Assembly: GCA_035378955.1 (NCBI GenBank)
Contig: DAOSUS010000015.1
Coordinates: forward strand, 14,777-57,901
DNA: 43,125 nucleotides
Source of the DNA: Candidatus Hydrogenedens sp.
GTDB taxonomy: Bacteria; Hydrogenedentota; Hydrogenedentia; Hydrogenedentales; Hydrogenedentaceae
Reading direction: 5' to 3'
Part shown: one piece after another, positions 1 to 7,094 of the stretch
Layout: every line of letters starts with the position of its first letter
Numbering within the stretch: the stretch's first letter is position 1
Notes under the pieces: generated by a model
The model's database searches: none
What the model was told of the DNA's origin: nothing
Seen by the model: only the letters and a program-made list of their open reading frames with translations
Translations under genes and position numbers: made by a program

Positions 1-144
1 ACATGCCACCGCCATAGCCTCCTATGCCACCTCCATACATGCCACCGCCATAGCCTCCTATGCCACCTCCATACATGCCACCGCCATAGCCGCCCATGCC
101 ACCTCTATACATGCCACCTCCATAGCCTCCTTTGCCACCTCCAT
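1..144 (-). repeat. 36-bp tandem repeats coding for a Met-Tyr-Gly motif
   Basis: Four consecutive 36-bp units start at 1, 37, 73 and 109; the first two are identical and the next two carry a few substitutions, with a decayed copy beyond 145. Each unit encodes 12 residues of the form MYGGGIGGYGGG. The array is cut by the window edge and may be longer. It stays in frame with the protein that contains it. Confidence 0.9.
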
Positions 145-1672
145 ACATGCCACCGCCATACATGCCATCGCCACAACCCCTTCCACCAAAGCTACCCATT
201 CCACCGCCATACATTCCACCTCCATACATGCCACCCATTCCACCAACTCCACCAAACGGATTTCTTAATACTAATTTAAATAAACGGTCAGAACCGACAT
301 TTCTCATTTCATAGAATCGTGTTTCTAATGCTTCGAAACTTTCTTGACGGATAATTTCAGGTTTACTAATCCAGACAAAACCCGGTTGAACAGAGAAGTC
401 CAGACCTAATGGACGCAATAAAGCCTTTAGTGCTTCGCGTAAGGTAACATCTTTAAGACTTATGTAAGGGACAATACCATTGGATTTTGTTCCATAATAT
501 ACATCTGGAGATACAGCATAACCTTGTTGTTGTCCAGCAACACCCAAAGGAGCCCCTAAACCACCTCCTTGAAGTCCACCCGGAGTGCCACTGCCACCTG
601 GACCTCCTCCTCTTAAACCGATACCGCCGGGTGCTGCACCAGGCCCCGCCATAGGAGGACGCATTCCTCCGGGTGCTCCATAAGGTTGTCCCGGAACACC
701 AGGCGGCATACCCATGGCACCGGGTTGTGCAGGTTGCCCTGCCGCCTGTTGAGGTTGTTGTTTTGAAGGAGGTTCAACGGCACGATTGTCAATAACGATA
801 TTCACACCATAACTGTCAGAAATGAATGTTGTAATTTCACTGATATGAATATCTTCAAACTCGATACTAACAATAGAATCTAATGATTTTTCTATTTCAC
901 TCACTTTAGTTACGGGTGCGGTTTCTTCTTCTATCTCAGGAACTGTAAACTTGTAGGGTTTTATTCCTCGGGCATCAGCACCTTCAGGAAGTTGTTTTTG
1001 TTTTTCAATAAAGTCTCTTATTCGAGCTCGGTCTTCGGAAACTTTCCTTTCTGACTCTTTTACAGATTCTTGATGGAGTTTAATCGTTGCTTGATGAAGT
1101 CCCTCACGAGCCATATCATTTTTGGGGTCAATTAGTAAAATATTATTATAAATCTCTACGGCAATATCGAATTTCTGTGCTTCCATGTAACGCTGGGCAT
1201 CGGAGAGTAATTTTTGAACTCTTTCTTTCTTTAACTCTTCTGCTGTTTTTTCTGGCATCTCACCGGGTTGGGTCGGTTGGAATGTTTCAAAAGCAGGTGG
1301 TGGAGTATTTTCTGTCTTTTCTCCAACAGACAATTGTAATTGAGCGTTACATTTTTGCTGATATACCTGTGCCTCTTTGTGATTAGGGTCTAATGCAAGG
1401 GCACGATTAAATTCAGTTAGGGCTTCACGATATAATTCTTTTTTATACAAGCCAACACCTCTACGGAAGTATGTTTCAGCATTTTCTTCCGTTGCTGTAT
1501 TTTCCGCAGAAGCATCCGTAGGAGCTGCTTCTTGAACAGTTACAGGTGAGACTGTCGTAGTATCCTCCACAACAGTTTGTGCGCGAGCACCCTGTGTTGT
1601 CATAAGGAATATGACTGCTATAGTCGCTACGAACATCATAAACCCAAAATAGAATTTTTTCGTGGTACGCAT
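1..1672 (-). CDS. TPR and secretin-N-domain protein with Gly-rich repeats, probably PilQ-like (partial)
   Basis: The first 557 residues of a protein that runs off the left edge. The start at 1672 is set by GGGAGG upstream and by a signal peptide (residues 1-32, cleavage near ARAQ); an in-frame ATG at 1759 would add 29 unlikely residues. TPR-like repeats occupy about 64-110 (YFRRGVGLYKKELYREALTE) and 150-200. A secretin/TonB short N-terminal (STN) domain starts at 266 (SIVSIEFEDIHISEITTFI), is interrupted by a Pro/Gly-rich insert (301-395), and resumes at 399 (GIVPYISLKDVTLREALKAL). From 473 on the chain is Gly/Met/Tyr-rich with a 12-residue repeat. Gene order after PilM-N, O and P suggests a PilQ-type secretin whose channel domain lies outside the window, but that part cannot be seen. 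Confidence 0.65.
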   Translation of the reverse strand, partial: MRTTKKFYFGFMMFVATIAVIFLMTTQGARAQTVVEDTTTVSPVTVQEAAPTDASAENTATEENAETYFRRGVGLYKKELYREALTEFNRALALDPNHKEAQVYQQKCNAQLQLSVGEKTENTPPPAFETFQPTQPGEMPEKTAEELKKERVQKLLSDAQRYMEAQKFDIAVEIYNNILLIDPKNDMAREGLHQATIKLHQESVKESERKVSEDRARIRDFIEKQKQLPEGADARGIKPYKFTVPEIEEETAPVTKVSEIEKSLDSIVSIEFEDIHISEITTFISDSYGVNIVIDNRAVEPPSKQQPQQAAGQPAQPGAMGMPPGVPGQPYGAPGGMRPPMAGPGAAPGGIGLRGGGPGGSGTPGGLQGGGLGAPLGVAGQQQGYAVSPDVYYGTKSNGIVPYISLKDVTLREALKALLRPLGLDFSVQPGFVWISKPEIIRQESFEALETRFYEMRNVGSDRLFKLVLRNPFGGVGGMGGMYGGGMYGGGMGSFGGRGCGDGMYGGGMYGGGKGGYGGGMYRGGMGGYGGGMYGGGIGGYGGGMYGGGIGGYGGGM

Positions 1673-1771
1673 TCGTAATTTTTCCTCCCGTGGTCTTTTA
1701 ACCGTTTGGAAGTTGTTATTATATTTATAATTATCTACTAAATGACATTCCTTTTTCATGTTTTTCCTACC

Positions 1772-2284
1772 TTATTTTCGCATTTCTAATGTAAATCGTC
1801 TTCCATATTGTTCTGAATATATAACAACCGTTTTATCATCAGGATTAACCTGTTCAAGAATAAACTGTTCAAATTCTTCGCCTTCATCATACCACTTTGT
1901 TGTAGACCGTGTACGAAGTTGTGCACGCCAACGGTCCCCCACCTGCCGAACATTAAGCAAAGTGATTCCAAGGTCTTTTGATGTAATTTCTTTTGTACCG
2001 GTAGAACCTGTGGATTCACCTGCAAAATACCAGAATGGATTTTCCCTCCACAGGGAAGCATAAGTTCCTGGTATAGATAATGTCGGGGGTAATGGTGGCA
2101 TCTTAGGTTTAAGTTCATCGGGAACATCCTTCCGGGGTGGAGAATAAACTTCTTCTTTTTCCGGTGGAGGTGGATATGCAATTACATATACACGGTATCC
2201 TAAAATTCCTACCAGTATAAGTAATACAAATCTTTCCTTGTTCCACCAAAACCATATTCCTATTTTTTGTATCTTGTCTATCAT
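1772..2284 (-). CDS. PilP/GspC-like periplasmic protein
   Basis: A 170-residue protein with a membrane helix near residues 17-36 rather than a lipobox, a Pro-rich linker (about 38-70, with YPPPPEKEEV and MPPLPP) and a C-terminal beta domain (about 105-170). The beta domain has the strand order GITLLNVRQ, WRAQLRT, EGEEFEQFIL, TVVIYSEQ and RRFTLEMRK, which is the pattern of the PilP and GspC homology-region domain. In type IV pilus systems this domain bridges the PilN/PilO complex and the PilQ secretin. Membrane anchoring by a helix is GspC-like, while the gene order is PilP-like. It lies ten bases after the PilO-like gene. Confidence 0.65.
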   Translation of the reverse strand: MIDKIQKIGIWFWWNKERFVLLILVGILGYRVYVIAYPPPPEKEEVYSPPRKDVPDELKPKMPPLPPTLSIPGTYASLWRENPFWYFAGESTGSTGTKEITSKDLGITLLNVRQVGDRWRAQLRTRSTTKWYDEGEEFEQFILEQVNPDDKTVVIYSEQYGRRFTLEMRK

Positions 2285-2294
2285 AATATTATAT

Positions 2295-3266
2295 TTAATT
2301 CATATATAAAATATTTCGTTTAAACCATTTCCATGCTTTTGCCGTGAAACCTGCTTGTTCTGCAGGAGTAGTTTCCTGGGTTCCTTGTCGTCTTTGTCCA
2401 CCGGCTCCCATTTGTGCCTGATATTGAAGTCGAATATCAGCACTTACCTCCTGAGGAGGTTTATAATATGCTTGTGAAATAATCATTTCTATCTGGAGTA
2501 AAGGTTCTACATTATAAGCGATATAGGGATATTGAATTCTAATAGCATTGATATGAAAATATCGGTCTGCCAATCGTAATTTTTGCTCTACAAAATTGAC
2601 AAAATCTTTCATTGTCATGCTACAACGAACTCCAAACACAAAAAACGATAATAGTTTTTCAAAATCAGGATGTTGTACGATAGGTGGCCAGAAAACAATA
2701 TCATCAATACTTGCCATTTTAGAATCCAAAAGATATTCACACATTTTTATACCGAAAGCAAGTTTAGCTAATTGTTTGTTTACTAAATCTTCGGTAACAT
2801 CCATTCGAGATATCTCGTCAAGACTTAACACCCCTAAAGATTTTCGTATGTCCTGAGGGAATAAATCATAACGCCCCATCTTTTCTCCTACTTTTTCATA
2901 TAATTGCTTCACCATTTTTTGTGCTTGTTCTTCATACCAGAATTTTAAGATAACACCCTCTTTGGGTGGAACTTCATGGTCTGTCCAATTGCTTAGGTTA
3001 AAGAAAGTGGACCTGTTCTTTAATGCATCTTCCCATGGAACCACCTGGGCTCGCCATTCACGAATTAATACCTCGGGGTCTGTTCGTGAAAAGGTTTGCT
3101 CTAAATCCTTCAAAGCACTTTCATAGGCTTTCTTTAAATCTTCATCCTTCTTATAGGCTGCCAGTTGTTTCTGTAAGAAGAAATAATAAACCCCTGCAAA
3201 AAGAAGGAAAGAAAGGAGCAGAACAGTGATATAGATAATTGTCCCTCTTGATATAGTTATATTCAT
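2295..3266 (-). CDS. PilO-like inner-membrane protein
   Basis: A 323-residue protein with a short N-terminus, one membrane helix (about residues 8-30) and a charged, helical periplasmic region with coiled-coil character (about 31-70). A predicted mixed domain follows and I recognise no catalytic motif. Near the C-terminus the sequence LRLADRYFHINAIRIQYP and YNVEPLLQIEMIISQAYY could be the strand and helix elements of a PilO-like ferredoxin fold. The ATGA overlap with the PilM-PilN gene and the PilP-like gene ten bases downstream place it exactly where pilO belongs. It is longer than PilO (about 200 residues). The call rests mainly on topology and gene order. Confidence 0.6.
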   Translation of the reverse strand: MNITISRGTIIYITVLLLSFLLFAGVYYFFLQKQLAAYKKDEDLKKAYESALKDLEQTFSRTDPEVLIREWRAQVVPWEDALKNRSTFFNLSNWTDHEVPPKEGVILKFWYEEQAQKMVKQLYEKVGEKMGRYDLFPQDIRKSLGVLSLDEISRMDVTEDLVNKQLAKLAFGIKMCEYLLDSKMASIDDIVFWPPIVQHPDFEKLLSFFVFGVRCSMTMKDFVNFVEQKLRLADRYFHINAIRIQYPYIAYNVEPLLQIEMIISQAYYKPPQEVSADIRLQYQAQMGAGGQRRQGTQETTPAEQAGFTAKAWKWFKRNILYMN

Positions 3267-5362
3267 GACCCTGCTCCTCCTCCAGCAGCTGCTAAATCTT
3301 TTGCAGATACACGCTCAAATTGCACAGTAACTATAAAGGTGAACAAATTTTGACCGGTTGCCGAAAACGCAGCCGCTTGTCCTGTTTGTTGAGAAAATGC
3401 ACCTAATCGCTGCTGACTACCAAAACTTCCCATTCCCAGTGTCGAACTACCTTGAAATGCAGATTGAGCATTATACAAAGAACTCCATGGAGTTACCTGT
3501 ACACTCGATTCAGAAAAATAAACTTCTTTAATTCTTAAAACGCCTTCGGGTAGATTTAATGAGGCTTTCTTGAGGTTATCTACAAAAGTTTTAATAATAG
3601 TATCTGAGGTTGCCAATCCCATTATACGGAACCCATTAGAGCGTGGTAAAGGTGGTGCTTGTTGTGCCCCTGTGGGTTGCTGTGTTGTTGCTGGAGCAGG
3701 AGTAGGATTATCATCTCTTCTGAAAAGGCCTCCACCACCTCTTCCACTTATTCCTACCATAGGTCCATGAGAACCTATTCCCGGAAAACCGGTAATATTT
3801 ACTGGAGCCTGTTGCTGCTGCACGGGCATACCTGCGGGTGGAATATTTCCTCTTGCAGGCATAGGTTGACCTGCCTGTGGTTGTTGGATAAAAACGGTTT
3901 CGATAGAACTAAACCATACTCCATCTTTATCGGTTCGAGGAGGTCTTGCAGATAAAACCAAAGACATTTCATCTAACCAATACCTCCTATTATAGACGGC
4001 TTTATCCAGTGCATTTACTTTATTTTCTAAAACTTTAATTTCTGCTTGTGCTTTACTTAATTCTTGTTTCAGTGGAGATACAATCGTCGGGTTCTGGGCA
4101 ACTTCGGGGTCATACATTCGAACATATTTGCGAAGTTCTTCTATTCTTTCCTTTACAAATTTATTCTGTGCGGCATGAACAGGAATTACCGATGCCATTA
4201 TCAGGGCCAGTGTAATCATAGATAATGCCCAATAAATGGCTTGTTCCTTTCTTCTTCGTATTTCAATGATACGCGGCGGTATAAGATTGATTTCTAATGC
4301 GGCCGTTTCCCAGTTGCGAAGTGCCAACCCCAAAACAACACAACTTCTCTCGGGATGTTGAGCAATGGATTGAGCATCAGGACCTATTGTAATTCCACTG
4401 AGAGGTTGAGCAATTCTCACATCTATCCCTAAGGCACGCTGAAGGAATGGCACTATATTCCGAAGGGCGCATCCTCCTCCGCATAAATAAACACGCGTTA
4501 CCTGTCCTCCACCGGGAAGAGAACGGAAGTATGAAAAAGAACGCTGAATTTCATTTACAAGACGGTTCAATACACGTCCAATGGCTTCTCCACCTTTACC
4601 ATCAATTTGTGGATTTCCTGTAGGAGCAAAACCCTTCTCACATTTGATTTTTTCTGCTTCATCAAAAGGAATATTGAAGGCATCTGCAATAGCCTGAGTA
4701 ATATCATTTCCACCAATATTTAATGTTCTCGTATTTCGGAAAATACCATCGCGTTCCACAACAATATTCGTTGTGGAAGCACCTAAGTCGATAACAGCAA
4801 CACATTCACTATGAGCATGTAATTCCCCGTTATATTTGAGCCAACTATACGAAGCAAAGGGAATAACATCAACAATGTCCGGACTTAATCTTAACCCTTC
4901 AACAATAGATAAATATTTATCTACAACATCCGTTTTAATAGCCACCATCAAAACTTCATATCCCCCTCCTTCGGGGTGGTCTAATATCTGATAATCAATG
5001 GCTATTTGTTTCAAATCGAATGGAATTTGTTGTTGAATTTCGTATCTAACAATCTGGTCTACTTTCCTTTCGGATACCGGGGGAAGAGAACGAACACGAA
5101 CAAATACAGACTGTCCTGGAACAGCTAACATTAACTTTCTTGTCTTTACTTTTGCTTGTTTTAATAGTTCTGCAACGGCTTTCTTTCGTAAATCTTTCCG
5201 TTCCTCTTCATCCATTCGATAATCATTAGCTACAGGTTTCTCAAAATATTTTATTAACTGCAATCCGCTTTTTGTTTTCTTAAATTCACAAAGACGGACT
5301 GCAGAAGTTCCTATCTCTATGACTACTCTCTTTTTTCCTTTTCTTGTCGTATATACTGACAT
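3263..5362 (-). CDS. pilM: PilM-PilN fusion protein, type IV pilus alignment complex
   Basis: A 699-residue protein. Residues 10-350 are a PilM-type actin-like ATPase domain with all nucleotide-binding motifs: VVIEIGTSAVRL (13-24), YEIQQQIPFDLKQIAIDYQ (107-125), VIDLGASTTNIVV (190-202) and VYLCGGGCALRNI (291-303). Directly after it comes EINLIPPR (357-364), the N-terminal PilN motif that binds PilM in other bacteria. A membrane helix (about 375-397), a coiled coil (400-455) and PilN-like sequence to about 490 follow. A Pro/Gly/Gln-rich stretch (about 493-576) then leads to a final beta-rich domain (577-620 and 672-686). So PilM and PilN are fused in one chain, a GspL-like arrangement, but with an intact ATPase. 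The stop forms an ATGA overlap with the next gene. It links the cytoplasmic motors to PilO and PilP. Confidence 0.88.
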   Translation of the reverse strand: MSVYTTRKGKKRVVIEIGTSAVRLCEFKKTKSGLQLIKYFEKPVANDYRMDEEERKDLRKKAVAELLKQAKVKTRKLMLAVPGQSVFVRVRSLPPVSERKVDQIVRYEIQQQIPFDLKQIAIDYQILDHPEGGGYEVLMVAIKTDVVDKYLSIVEGLRLSPDIVDVIPFASYSWLKYNGELHAHSECVAVIDLGASTTNIVVERDGIFRNTRTLNIGGNDITQAIADAFNIPFDEAEKIKCEKGFAPTGNPQIDGKGGEAIGRVLNRLVNEIQRSFSYFRSLPGGGQVTRVYLCGGGCALRNIVPFLQRALGIDVRIAQPLSGITIGPDAQSIAQHPERSCVVLGLALRNWETAALEINLIPPRIIEIRRRKEQAIYWALSMITLALIMASVIPVHAAQNKFVKERIEELRKYVRMYDPEVAQNPTIVSPLKQELSKAQAEIKVLENKVNALDKAVYNRRYWLDEMSLVLSARPPRTDKDGVWFSSIETVFIQQPQAGQPMPARGNIPPAGMPVQQQQAPVNITGFPGIGSHGPMVGISGRGGGGLFRRDDNPTPAPATTQQPTGAQQAPPLPRSNGFRIMGLATSDTIIKTFVDNLKKASLNLPEGVLRIKEVYFSESSVQVTPWSSLYNAQSAFQGSSTLGMGSFGSQQRLGAFSQQTGQAAAFSATGQNLFTFIVTVQFERVSAKDLAAAGGGAGS

Positions 5363-5477
5363 ATCTCGTTCTTAACTATTCCTTGTATGTAATCACTTTA
5401 TTTTACTACATATTTTATTTCCAAGTAAATTCTTTTCAACATTTCATTTTTTACACTTCTAATATCCTATGTTAATA

Positions 5478-5506
5478 ATTGTATTACAAATAATCTTTAA
5501 AGTCAA
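5478..5506 (-). promoter_or_regulatory. Sigma70-type promoter of the pilM-type operon
   Basis: On the minus strand TTGACT (5501-5506) and TACAAT (5478-5483) are separated by exactly 17 bases, each matching consensus at five of six positions. Transcription would start near 5471, about 110 bases before the start codon at 5362. The whole 254-base gap (5363-5616) is AT-rich and has no visible gene. This is the strongest promoter I see in the window, and it makes the pilM-type genes independent of the long upstream operon. Confidence 0.7.
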
Positions 5507-5570
5507 GAAAATTATTGACAAAAATAATTTATTTTTTTACCTATCCAATTTTTCTTGACATATTATTTTA

Positions 5571-5587
5571 ATACATTTTTAATGTAT
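5571..5587. repeat. Palindrome between the lipoprotein gene and the pilM-type operon
   Basis: The plus strand reads atacatttttaatgtat, a perfect 7-bp inverted repeat with a 3-base centre, about 65 bases upstream of the -35 box of the next operon and 30 bases beyond the lipoprotein stop. It contains almost no G or C, so it is a poor terminator; an operator or chance AT-rich dyad are alternatives. Confidence 0.3.
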
Positions 5588-5616
5588 ATTACACCAAATA
5601 TATTGTTGGATGGAAA

Positions 5617-7014
5617 TTAATTCTTTTGCACCGATAAATTTTTGGGTAAGTCTTTTACACATCTAAAGCCATAATCCGCACGATTTGCATCCATTCTGTC
5701 AAAATGACGACGGGCACATCGTGCATCAAATTTTTCTGTCATAAAGGAGCCACCCCTTAACACGCGATAAATTTGTCCGTATTCTTTTCGAATATATTGA
5801 TTTCCTTCATATCGTTGATACCAATCAGAAACCCATTCATACGCATTTCCTGCCATATCAAAACAACCATACGGAGAAACGCCTCCGATATAACTACCAA
5901 TAGGGACAGGCATGTCAAGATTTTTTTCTCTTGTATTACAGAAATCTAATGAAAATTCATTTCCCCACGGGTATTCTCTGCCATCTTCTCCACGAGCCGC
6001 TTTTTCCCATTCTATTTCCGTTGGCAATCTTTTGCCAACCCTTGTAGCATAAGACATAGCCTGGTCCCATGAAACACCGGTTACAGGATAGCGTTCCTGT
6101 CCTTTGGGAAAATTATGGTCCGAAAAAACTTTTTTAAATTCTTCATTTGTTACTTCATATTTATCAATATAAAATGCCGGAACGAAAACTTTTCTTCTCG
6201 GGGCTTCATCCGGAGAGCGTTCGTTTTCACCAAAAATGAATTCGCCTGCCGGAATTAATACCATTCCTGGTGGTGTTTCCCCTTCTTTTAACACGAGTGT
6301 AACCGTTTGTTCTTTATTGGGCTGAATAAGAACTTTTGAATGCTCTTCAAGAAAACCATCGGCAGATACAGTAATCAAATATTCCCCTGGGGCAAGTTGT
6401 AATTGTAAGGGAGTTTTTTGTGATTGAGGAACATTATTAATTCGAACGGTTCCCCCTGTAGGACGAGAAAGAATATTTATTGTCCCTTCCATAGGCTTTA
6501 AAATATATTTTATAGGATATTGAAAATCTTCTCGGACTTCTAAATCACCTTCCACGGGATAATAATCAGTCAGTTGTAATTTATATTTTTTATGTCCAAT
6601 TTCTACCGCATATCGGAAAATAGGTGTATTTCCTATCTTCACTCCCTCCAAATACACTTCGGCTCCCGGTGGTTCTGTTTCAAAGTTAATGTATCCTTGT
6701 AATGGCTTTAATTCTAATTTATATTGGGAATGTTCTCCGGGACGAAGAAGTAATGTTTCTACTGTTCGTTGGTAGCGTTCTTTTTTTAATATTACTTCGA
6801 GAGAGCCTGGGGGAAGGTCTGTCAGTGTCAGGGGAGTAACTCCTTTCTCTTCACCAAATACCACAACTGTTGCTCCCTGTTCGGGCGAACTATCAATCGT
6901 AACGCTACTCAATTGTTGTTTTTTCTTTTCAGAGGAGCATGATGCGAAAAGTATTATAACAATAGCCCACCTTATACCCCATACTACAGCCTGCTTCATA
7001 TAACTGCTTACCAT
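5617..7014 (-). CDS. Lipoprotein with three PEGA repeats and a FGE-sulfatase (SUMF1) fold
   Basis: A 465-residue lipoprotein. The signal peptide ends in the lipobox LFASC, with the lipidated Cys at residue 26; starts at 7014 or 6999 are both possible and neither has a clear ribosome-binding site. Three PEGA repeats cover about 36-103, 107-174 and 178-243 (for example SRPTGGTVRINN, TPLQLQLAPGEYLITVSADG). Residues 249-454 are a formylglycine-generating-enzyme-type domain: MVLIPAGEFIFG, FYIDKYEVTNEEF, PVTGVSWDQAMSYA, RLPTEIEWEKAARG, YPWGN, MAGNAYEWVSDWY, RVLRGGSF and DYGFRCV. Of the active-site cysteine pair of true FGE, only one candidate remains (Cys432, in ARCARRHF), so it is probably a binding or structural domain. 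PEGA domains often bind cell wall or partner proteins. It lies 80 bases after the beta-helix gene, perhaps in the same transcript. Confidence 0.85.
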   Translation of the reverse strand: MVSSYMKQAVVWGIRWAIVIILFASCSSEKKKQQLSSVTIDSSPEQGATVVVFGEEKGVTPLTLTDLPPGSLEVILKKERYQRTVETLLLRPGEHSQYKLELKPLQGYINFETEPPGAEVYLEGVKIGNTPIFRYAVEIGHKKYKLQLTDYYPVEGDLEVREDFQYPIKYILKPMEGTINILSRPTGGTVRINNVPQSQKTPLQLQLAPGEYLITVSADGFLEEHSKVLIQPNKEQTVTLVLKEGETPPGMVLIPAGEFIFGENERSPDEAPRRKVFVPAFYIDKYEVTNEEFKKVFSDHNFPKGQERYPVTGVSWDQAMSYATRVGKRLPTEIEWEKAARGEDGREYPWGNEFSLDFCNTREKNLDMPVPIGSYIGGVSPYGCFDMAGNAYEWVSDWYQRYEGNQYIRKEYGQIYRVLRGGSFMTEKFDARCARRHFDRMDANRADYGFRCVKDLPKNLSVQKN

Positions 7015-7094
7015 TCGTTTCGTTATGAACCTATAATTTATTAATACAAAAACTATTTTTTAATGAATATATTATTAAATTATACAAATTATTT

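Noticed and set aside
1..180. Regular 36-bp repeats resembling a CRISPR array in unit length
   Set aside because: The units are contiguous with no spacers and encode an in-frame Gly/Met/Tyr repeat within a longer reading frame.
58..314. Open frames on both strands rich in Val/Glu/Met or Pro across the repeat region
   Set aside because: They are alternative readings of the Gly-rich repeat; the frame with signal peptide, TPR and STN domains is the coding one.
1786..2181. A second open frame of 131 codons on the same strand within the PilP-like gene
   Set aside because: It has no ribosome-binding site or recognisable features and lies entirely inside a gene with membrane helix and PilP-type strands in the other frame.
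5515..5590. TTGACA boxes on the plus strand at about 5515 and 5555
   Set aside because: No -10 box is correctly spaced and there is no plus-strand gene downstream; they are explained by AT-rich intergenic sequence.
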